In this document: one piece after another, positions 40,901 to 45,845 of the stretch
Position numbering within the stretch: the stretch's first letter is position 1
Layout of the letters: each line of letters opens with the position of its first letter
Virus record (IMG/VR): IMGVR_UViG_3300045999_010396
Span: 1-45,845 of that record
Source of the DNA: a virus
Length of the DNA: 45,845 bases
Reading direction: 5' to 3' (one strand)
Position numbers and translations under genes: made by a program
Notes under the pieces: model-generated
Database searches by the model: none
Seen by the model: only the letters and a program-made list of their open reading frames with translations
Told to the model about the DNA's origin: nothing

Positions 40901-43900
40901 TTCAAGCGGTTCATCTGGATCCTCAGGTAGCTCAGGTTCAAGTGGATCAAGTGGAACTTCTGGAACAAGTGGTACTAGTGGAGCCAATGGTACAGCTGGT
41001 ACATCAGGAACAAGCGGAGCTAACGGAACCTCTGGTACATCAGGTACAAGTGGCGCTAATGGAACTTCAGGTACATCTGGAACATCAGGTGTTAATGGTA
41101 CAAGTGGTACTTCAGGTACTTCTGGCGCAAATGGAACAAGTGGTACAAGTGGTACTCGGGGATCATCTGGCTCAAGTGGCTCATCAGGTTCATCTGGTTC
41201 AAGTGGTACAAGCGGAGCTAATGGTACAGCTGGTACAAGTGGTACTTCAGGAGCAAATGGTACAAGCGGCACAAGTGGTACTAGTGGTGTAAACGGAACA
41301 AGTGGAACTTCAGGTACAAGTGGCGCTAATGGAACTTCAGGTACATCTGGAACATCAGGTGCTAATGGTACATCTGGAACATCAGGTACAAGAGGATCAT
41401 CTGGTTCAAGTGGTTCATCAGGCTCATCAGGTAGCTCAGGTTCTTCAGGTTCTTCAGGTTCTAGTGGTACATCTGGAGCTAATGGTACTAGTGGAACTTC
41501 AGGTACTAGTGGAGCCAATGGTACATCAGGTACTAGTGGTACATCAGGCATAAATGGTACCTCTGGAACTAGTGGTACATCAGGCGCGAATGGTACAAGT
41601 GGCACAAGTGGAACTAGAGGATCATCAGGTTCAAGCGGTTCATCTGGTTCAAGTGGATCATCAGGCTCAAGTGGTTCATCTGGTACATCTGGAGCCAATG
41701 GAACTTCAGGTACAAGTGGCACATCAGGTATTAATGGCACATCAGGTACATCTGGAACCAGTGGTGCTAATGGAACAAGTGGTACTAGTGGAACTAGGGG
41801 TTCTTCAGGTTCAAGTGGTTCATCTGGATCATCAGGCAGTTCAGGATCTTCTGGTTCAAGTGGTACTTCAGGTACAAGTGGTGCAAATGGTACTTCAGGT
41901 ACTTCAGGTACGTCTGGAGCCAATGGAACTTCAGGTACAAGCGGTACTAGTGGAGCTAATGGAACTTCAGGCACTTCAGGTACAAGTGGAGCTAATGGCA
42001 CAAGTGGTACAAGCGGTACTCGGGGATCATCTGGTTCAAGTGGAAGTTCTGGTTCAAGTGGATCATCAGGATCTAGTGGTTCATCTGGTACATCAGGTAT
42101 AAATGGCACATCAGGTACATCTGGTACATCTGGAATAAATGGTACTAGTGGAACCAGTGGTACATCTGGAGCTAATGGTACTTCTGGAACATCAGGTACT
42201 AGTGGAATTAATGGAACAAGTGGTACTAGCGGAACTAGAGGATCATCTGGTAGTTCAGGCTCATCTGGTTCAAGTGGATCATCAGGAGCTAATGGTTCAA
42301 GTGGTACTTCAGGTACTAGTGGAGCCAACGGTACCTCTGGTACTAGTGGTACATCAGGAGCTAATGGTACAAGTGGCACATCAGGTACTTCAGGTATAAA
42401 TGGTACCTCTGGTACTAGTGGTACTCGGGGATCATCTGGTTCAAGTGGATCATCAGGCTCAAGTGGTTCATCTGGTACATCAGGTATAAATGGCACAGCT
42501 GGTACAAGTGGTACTAGTGGAGCTAATGGCACAAGTGGTACTTCAGGTACAAGTGGAGCTAATGGAACTTCAGGCACTTCAGGTACATCTGGTGCTAATG
42601 GTACAAGCGGTACATCTGGAACTAGAGGATCTTCAGGTTCAAGTGGTAGTTCAGGCTCATCAGGATCTAGTGGAACATCTGGAACTAGTGGTACTTCTGG
42701 AGCTAATGGAACTTCAGGTACAAGTGGTACTAGTGGGGCTAATGGTACAGCTGGTACTTCAGGTACCTCTGGAGCTAATGGCACAGCAGGCACATCTGGA
42801 ACATCAGGAGTTAATGGTACAAGTGGTACTAGTGGTACTCGGGGATCATCTGGCTCAAGTGGTTCATCAGGATCTAGTGGGTCATCAGGTTCAAGTGGTA
42901 CAAGCGGAGCTAATGGTACATCTGGCACATCTGGAACTTCTGGAGCTAATGGTACAGCAGGTACAAGTGGTACTTCAGGAGCAAATGGTACAAGCGGTAC
43001 TAGTGGAACAAGAGGTTCTTCTGGATCAAGTGGTTCATCTGGATCATCAGGTAGTTCAGGCTCTTCAGGATCTAGTGGTACATCAGGAGCAAACGGTACT
43101 TCAGGTACTTCAGGAACTAGTGGAGCTACAGGAGCTGCTGGTACATCAGGTACTAGTGGAGCTGGTACAATAAGTGGTACATTAAATTATGTGGCTAAAT
43201 TCACACCTAACACTACTACTGTTGGAGATAGTCAAATATTTGATAATGGTACAAATGTTGGTATAGGTACCTCATCACCAGATGCTAAACTAAGAGTAGC
43301 TGGCCCAAGTAATTCAACACAAGCAATTTTTGGAAATGTAGATAGTAGAGGATTAGCTATTTCTACTGTTTTAGTTGCTGGTACAAATGAAGGTGGAAGT
43401 ATTTTAAATGCAAGATCAACTGTTAATAGTGCCGCTTTAATTATACAGACAGACGGAACTGAACAAGCGAGATTTGATGGTACAACTAGTAATGTTGGTA
43501 TTGGTACTACATCTCCTACAGAAAAGCTTCATGTAGTAGGAGGAAATATAAAAGTAAACAATACTTACGCTATGTACTTTGGAGATTCTGCCAATAATAA
43601 TGGAGGTAGAATATATATTCCTGTATCAAGTAATGACTTTGTTATTGATCAAGCTAATAATGCTTCATTATTGTTTGTCACAAATGGTGGCACTAGAATG
43701 ACAATACTTGGTGGTGGTAATGTTGGTATAGGAACTACATCACCAACTTCAGGTAAATTACAAACAGTCATAGGAGGAGATGGAGCGGGCATAACATTAG
43801 AAAGAACAGCTGGTGGATTTTTCACAGGACATGGATTTTCAAGTAGTAACCCATATTTCACTTATTATGCAACAAGTCAATTTGTAATTGGATATGGAAC

Positions 43901-44576
43901 TTCTACTGGAGCAGCTCCAAGTACAAACACATTAATATTAAAAAATACTGGTCAAGTACAATTACCTCAGTATACTTCAACTACATCATTCACAGGTACA
44001 GCTGCTGGTGTGCTTGCATTTGATTCATCAGGTAATGTTTTAACAATTGCAACACCAGGAGGTGGTGGATCAACAACAGGTAATATAATACTCACAGCAG
44101 CAGGTGGATGGCCTTCATTAACTAATGGTTGTCAACCTCCGCAATCAGCGCAAACAACAACTAACCAAGTCAATTTTTATTTCTTAGGATTTTTAGATGG
44201 AGCAACAACTACATATGCTAACTGGTCATTACCAATGCCATCAGATTATAATGGTGGAACTATTACTGCAAAATTTTATTGGGTTGCAGGTAACGCATCA
44301 ACAAACTCTGTAGTTTGGGGATTACAAGCGCGAGCTTACGCTGATGGTGATTTGTTAGACCAAGCTTTTGGTACAGCTCAGGAAGTAACAGATGCAAACC
44401 AAGCTAATGATGATGTAAATATATCAGCATCAACTTCAGCAATAACAATAGGTGGAACACCAGCTGCGGGAAACTTTGTTCAATTTAGAGCGTATAGAAA
44501 CCCTGCGGCAGCTGGTGATACATTAGCAGCAACAGCAGAATTACTTTCTATACATATAACTTATACAAAAGCGTAA
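34995..44576 (+). CDS. Giant collagen-like tail-fibre protein (3193 aa)
   Basis: The N-terminus [20 protein letters not shown], then [11 protein letters not shown] is the usual phage fibre attachment block. Residues 108-190 and 242-325 are two copies of one domain, about 134 residues apart (D-S/T-YNLI ... DAYLYSTG ... IGNAS). Gly-x-y triplets, mostly [12 protein letters not shown] and GVN, fill residues 412-1306 and 1453-2723. Between them, residues 1307-1452 form a globular domain ([24 protein letters not shown]) that resembles a C1q/TNF-type jelly roll. The C-terminus has three NVGIG(T)TSP elements, known from fibre tips, then a beta-rich end. It probably trimerises as a very long, flexible fibre for host binding. 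Proline is nearly absent from the triplets. Confidence 0.88.
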   Translation: MSNQFLKLRRSAIPGKIPDTGSLELGEIALNTYDGKAFMKKSGSAGEEIVTIGTGFISGSNFFLSVFSGSEALVSSTIYQSGSFTAINATGSLHPEAVETFLVNSLTDSYNLISGHADTNNYVQLNIKNFNTGTSASADIVASADTGNEEVNYVNLGINGSGYNANQYIGSALDAYLYSTGENLLIGNASQGRQIIFFNGGFDTVDNARLWIHEQGTISINTSQYDSFNPSSLWVEGISGSDTYNLIQAKGDVNNYSQLAIQNRSTGSNASSDIVAENDNATETTNFINLGINSSNYNITGDVGSANDAYLYSTGYHLHIGNASNHPLQFFVGGIDSDANRKFQLDPNNQHELTGSINISGSIYNPFISQNNSLSGSIIAVNTSNGLFQYTNNVSSASFALTASYALNAGATGTSGTSGTSGINGTSGTSGINGTSGTSGISGTSGISGTNGTSGTSGTSGTSGANGTSGTSGIDGTSGISGTSGTSGIDGTSGINGTSGTSGISGTSGTNGSSGSSGLSGSSGSSGSSGINGTSGTSGESGTSGISGTSGTTGTSGSSGSSGINGTSGTSGIDGTSGTSGVNGSSGTSGISGTSGISGTSGTNGTSGLSGTSGTSGTSGINGTSGTSGVDGTSGSSGLNGTSGTSGLSGTTGTSGTSGISGTSGTSGTTGTSGTSGVNGTSGTSGISGTSGTSGESGIDGTNGTSGISGTSGISGTSGTSGINGTSGTSGLSGSSGSSGVSGSSGSSGSSGISGTSGTSGIDGTSGTSGLTGTSGTSGTTGTSGSSGSSGISGTSGTTGTSGLSGSSGTSGSSGTSGSSGSSGISGTSGTSGVSGTSGTSGINGTSGTSGSSGSSGSSGLTGSSGTSGLTGTSGTTGTSGSSGSSGSSGINGTSGTSGTSGSSGTSGINGTSGTSGINGTSGTSGTSGLTGTSGTSGTSGINGTSGTSGTSGANGSSGTSGTSGLNGTSGSSGTSGINGSSGTSGINGTSGTSGLSGASGTSGTSGISGTSGTSGSSGSNGSSGSSGSSGTSGINGTSGTSGLSGSSGTSGTSGVSGTSGTSGTSGVSGSSGTSGTSGVSGTSGTSGTNGTSGVSGTSGTSGTSGSSGSSGSSGSSGLSGTSGTTGTSGTNGSSGSSGLSGTSGTSGTSGTTGTSGTSGSSGSSGISGTSGTSGVNGTSGTSGTSGINGTSGTSGASGTSGTSGINGTSGTSGTRGSSGSSGSSGSSGSSGTSGTNGTSGTSGSSGSSGSSGTSGTSGTTGTSGTSGVSGTSGTSGTSGANGTSGSSGTSGTSGTSGASGTSGTSPTGLVASNYVVRGTKQGGAQTIPNGGDTVVTFSDDFDPNGWLTSNKIQPTIAGYYITNAQVWWDAGSVTNNQTNIQFKKNGTTQVAINQTQILSGSGYAQEIDAIIYFNGSTDYVEVTAFTGNPTSQNINSAGSGTWFEASLIVGGGTSGTAGSSGSSGSSGTSGINGTSGTSGANGTSGTSGANGTSGTSGTRGSSGSSGSSGSSGSSGSSGTSGTSGTSGANGTSGTSGINGTSGSSGTSGVSGTSGTSGTSGTNGTSGTSGASGTSGTSGINGTSGTSGTSGVNGTSGTSGTSGTSGTSGTSGANGTSGTSGANGSSGTSGSSGTSGINGTSGTSGTSGASGTSGTSGINGTSGTSGANGTSGTSGTSGVNGTSGTSGTSGVNGTSGTSGTRGSSGSSGSSGSSGSSGTSGTSGTSGTNGSSGSSGSSGSSGTSGANGTSGSSGTSGANGTAGTSGTSGVNGTSGTSGTSGANGTPGTSGTSGANGTSGTSGTSGVNGTSGTSGTSGVNGTSGTSGTRGSSGSSGSSGTSGVNGTSGTSGTSGANGTSGTSGTSGVNGTSGTSGTSGINGTSGTSGTRGSSGSSGSSGSSGSSGSSGSSGSSGTSGTSGINGTSGTSGTSGINGTSGTSGTSGINGTSGTSGTSGANGTSGTSGTRGSSGSSGSSGSSGSSGSSGSSGTSGTSGTSGANGTAGTSGTSGANGTSGTSGTSGANGTSGTSGTSGVNGTSGTSGTSGANGTSGTSGTRGSSGSSGSSGSSGSSGTSGANGTAGTSGTSGANGTSGTSGTSGVNGTSGTSGTSGANGTSGTSGTSGANGTSGTSGTRGSSGSSGSSGSSGSSGSSGSSGSSGTSGANGTSGTSGTSGANGTSGTSGTSGINGTSGTSGTSGANGTSGTSGTRGSSGSSGSSGSSGSSGSSGSSGTSGANGTSGTSGTSGINGTSGTSGTSGANGTSGTSGTRGSSGSSGSSGSSGSSGSSGSSGTSGTSGANGTSGTSGTSGANGTSGTSGTSGANGTSGTSGTSGANGTSGTSGTRGSSGSSGSSGSSGSSGSSGSSGTSGINGTSGTSGTSGINGTSGTSGTSGANGTSGTSGTSGINGTSGTSGTRGSSGSSGSSGSSGSSGANGSSGTSGTSGANGTSGTSGTSGANGTSGTSGTSGINGTSGTSGTRGSSGSSGSSGSSGSSGTSGINGTAGTSGTSGANGTSGTSGTSGANGTSGTSGTSGANGTSGTSGTRGSSGSSGSSGSSGSSGTSGTSGTSGANGTSGTSGTSGANGTAGTSGTSGANGTAGTSGTSGVNGTSGTSGTRGSSGSSGSSGSSGSSGSSGTSGANGTSGTSGTSGANGTAGTSGTSGANGTSGTSGTRGSSGSSGSSGSSGSSGSSGSSGTSGANGTSGTSGTSGATGAAGTSGTSGAGTISGTLNYVAKFTPNTTTVGDSQIFDNGTNVGIGTSSPDAKLRVAGPSNSTQAIFGNVDSRGLAISTVLVAGTNEGGSILNARSTVNSAALIIQTDGTEQARFDGTTSNVGIGTTSPTEKLHVVGGNIKVNNTYAMYFGDSANNNGGRIYIPVSSNDFVIDQANNASLLFVTNGGTRMTILGGGNVGIGTTSPTSGKLQTVIGGDGAGITLERTAGGFFTGHGFSSSNPYFTYYATSQFVIGYGTSTGAAPSTNTLILKNTGQVQLPQYTSTTSFTGTAAGVLAFDSSGNVLTIATPGGGGSTTGNIILTAAGGWPSLTNGCQPPQSAQTTTNQVNFYFLGFLDGATTTYANWSLPMPSDYNGGTITAKFYWVAGNASTNSVVWGLQARAYADGDLLDQAFGTAQEVTDANQANDDVNISASTSAITIGGTPAAGNFVQFRAYRNPAAAGDTLAATAELLSIHITYTKA
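36228..38910 (+). repeat. Gly-x-y coding repeat tract 1
   Basis: About 895 residues of Gly-x-y triplets within the fibre gene. GTS and GSS dominate, with single-triplet variants such as GIN, GID, GVN, GLS, GIS and GAN at irregular spacing. The synonymous codons for Thr and Ser vary from unit to unit. One GTRG(SSG)n block occurs near the end. Confidence 0.95.
39351..43164 (+). repeat. Gly-x-y coding repeat tract 2, with 36-bp unit
   Basis: About 1270 residues of Gly-x-y triplets. This tract is more regular than the first. A 12-residue unit (GAN/GIN/GVN then three GTS; 36 bp) alternates with about fifteen GTRG(SSG)n blocks. The blocks divide the tract into modules of roughly 40-120 residues. 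Nucleotide copies are similar but not identical. Confidence 0.95.
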
Positions 44577-44577
44577 T

Positions 44578-45845
44578 ATGGCAGCTTTATTCCGGTTTGG
44601 TTCTATTCAATGGTTAACATCTGATGCTTTAAACTCAACTAAAGTTATCTCAGGGTTAGACTTTCCTCCTCGTGCAATAAGATTTTATTGGGTAGGTATA
44701 CAATCTAACTCTCCAACCAACGCTTCATCTCAAGCAGTATCTGAGAGAAGAGGAATTGGATTTGCTTCTTCAGCAACAACTAGAAGATGTGTAGGTACAT
44801 TTAGTGCTGATAACGTTCCTGATTCTGATTGTGGATCAGTAGCAGCAAGTGACTGTGTTGTTGTAACTGTTAATGGTACAGGTACTATAGATGGTAAATT
44901 AGATATAAGTAGTTTTGATGCTGATGGATTTACTTTGATAGTAGATGATGCTACACCTGCTAACTTAACAATATTTTATGAAGTCTGGGGTGGTGATGAT
45001 ATTGCATATGTAACAATAGGAGACATAGCAGAGCCCGCAGCTACAGGTAACCAAAACTATACTGCTACAGGATTTACATCTACTAATATAGTAAATAATC
45101 AAGTAGTAATGCTAGCTGGAGTACAATCAACAGCAGCAGTAGGCACAGGACAAGCCAATGATTCTGGACTATTTGTTGGATTTACAACAGGAACAGCAAC
45201 AGCAAATAATATTGTAGTACTAGGTAATTCAGATGATGCTTCAGCAACTATGGATACAGATGGATATGCTAGAGCAGGAGATTGTTTAGCAATGATTGTA
45301 GTAGCAGGAGGTAACCCAGATGCTAGAGCAATATTACAGTCATTTGGTACAGACCAATTTACGCTAAACTGGACTAACAGAGCAACTACGAATAGACGAA
45401 GTATTTATATGGCAATAAAAGGTGGAGGTTGGCAAGCAGGTTCTTATACTATAAGACAAGATGTTGGCCGTACTGCTGCTGTTACTGGACTTCCATTTTA
45501 TTTAAGAGGTATTTGTATAATGGGAGCAAGAAAAACACAAAGTGCAGCAGGTACAGCATCAACACAAGATAGCATGGGCTTTGGTACTGCGACAGGTACA
45601 GCATCAAGACAAACAATGGCAGTATTAGATGAGGATGCCACATTAACATCAGAAATAGATGTTGCGATAGAATATAATAGCTTATTAGTCTTTCCAAGTA
45701 CAGCAGGTGGTTTTCAAGCTAGATATAATGTCAATGCTTGGGGACCAAATAACTTTACTACTGTAGTTTCAATTGATGCTGGTGGCCCTGAAAATGAATG
45801 GCAAGGATATTTATCATTTGGAGATATAAAACAACCAAGACCTGT
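44578..45845 (+). CDS. Virion protein with three tandem domains (3' end outside the window)
   Basis: The reading frame is open from the ATG at 44578 to the window edge (422 codons), so the gene is incomplete. It contains three tandem copies of a domain of about 139 residues, recognisable at G26 (GLDFPPRAIRFYWVGIQ), G165 (GFTSTNIVNNQVVMLAGVQ) and G304 (GLPFYLRGICIMGARKTQ). Each continues with a GF or GFG strand, a variable Ala/Thr-rich region and a late YVTIGDI or YLSFGDI-type strand. The fold is beta-rich with no known name. It follows the giant fibre by one base and is probably a fibre or baseplate component. Confidence 0.78.
   Translation, partial: MAALFRFGSIQWLTSDALNSTKVISGLDFPPRAIRFYWVGIQSNSPTNASSQAVSERRGIGFASSATTRRCVGTFSADNVPDSDCGSVAASDCVVVTVNGTGTIDGKLDISSFDADGFTLIVDDATPANLTIFYEVWGGDDIAYVTIGDIAEPAATGNQNYTATGFTSTNIVNNQVVMLAGVQSTAAVGTGQANDSGLFVGFTTGTATANNIVVLGNSDDASATMDTDGYARAGDCLAMIVVAGGNPDARAILQSFGTDQFTLNWTNRATTNRRSIYMAIKGGGWQAGSYTIRQDVGRTAAVTGLPFYLRGICIMGARKTQSAAGTASTQDSMGFGTATGTASRQTMAVLDEDATLTSEIDVAIEYNSLLVFPSTAGGFQARYNVNAWGPNNFTTVVSIDAGGPENEWQGYLSFGDIKQPRP

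Noticed and set aside
39290-42928. Second, 1212-codon antisense open frame rich in Pro/Val
   Set aside because: Same cause as above: opposite strand of the triplet tract. The real + strand fibre frame continues through it with clear domains at both ends.
36228-43164. Possible CRISPR array
   Set aside because: The repeats have no conserved repeat/unique spacer alternation, and they translate in one frame as Gly-x-y triplets.
1-45845. tRNA genes, integrase, attachment sites or insertion sequences
   Set aside because: I looked for cloverleaf-like segments, recombinase genes and terminal inverted repeats and saw none that I could support.

Overview
This 45.8-kb, AT-rich window comes from a contractile-tailed (T4-type) phage genome. 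Every gene I can support lies on the + strand. The T4 late-gene core is recognisable: terminase large subunit (gp17), portal (gp20), prohead protease (gp21), prohead scaffold (gp22), major capsid protein (gp23), then a neck/tail-completion block that looks like gp13-gp14-gp15, then tail-fibre genes. The host is probably a member of the Bacteroidetes (inference). Shine-Dalgarno sequences are almost absent (the scaffold gene is the clear exception), the exported nuclease has a short leader ending in G-Q, and the codons end strongly in A or T.

Layout. Positions 1-10952 hold about 17 small, tightly packed or overlapping genes: a triple AT-hook protein, a P-loop kinase, a nucleotidyltransferase/HExxH/HAD fusion, a Dps-like ferritin-fold protein, several Cys-rich small proteins and many unknowns. 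A terminator follows at 11011-11034. Positions 11074-15394 hold a conserved phage protein, a COG2509-like FAD dehydrogenase, a second P-loop NTPase, an internal-protein candidate and a two-TM coiled-coil protein, ending in a second terminator. Positions 15460-28812 run secreted NUC1 nuclease, terminase, portal, four proteins in the position of the T4 core genes 67/68 plus a 42-aa basic protein, protease, a ParB/Srx-like protein, scaffold and capsid, again ending in a terminator. Positions 28905-34935 hold small virion proteins, PhoH and the neck/tail-completion genes. From 34995 to the end lie a 3193-residue fibre protein, about two thirds of it Gly-x-y triplets, and an incomplete gene made of three tandem domains.

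The most interesting pattern is in the N-termini. About fifteen proteins, most of them in the first 11 kb, begin with a short hydrophobic/basic peptide ending in I/L/V-x-Glu (for example MRIKIKE, MKLIDILKE, MISLIKILKE, MADNFDIKKFITE). T4 uses this kind of peptide, cut by gp21 after I/L-x-E, to target internal proteins into the prohead. If the resemblance is real, the first 11 kb encodes a set of head-packaged, possibly injected proteins that includes enzymes. A second short motif, RMQxLAGI or RLKKLAGL, is shared by the scaffold C-terminus, the ParB-like protein C-terminus and the N-terminus of one small protein. An octamer, ATATTTAT, recurs upstream of many transcription-unit heads and is a candidate phage promoter element. 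All functional names rest on motif reading and gene order, not on database searches.
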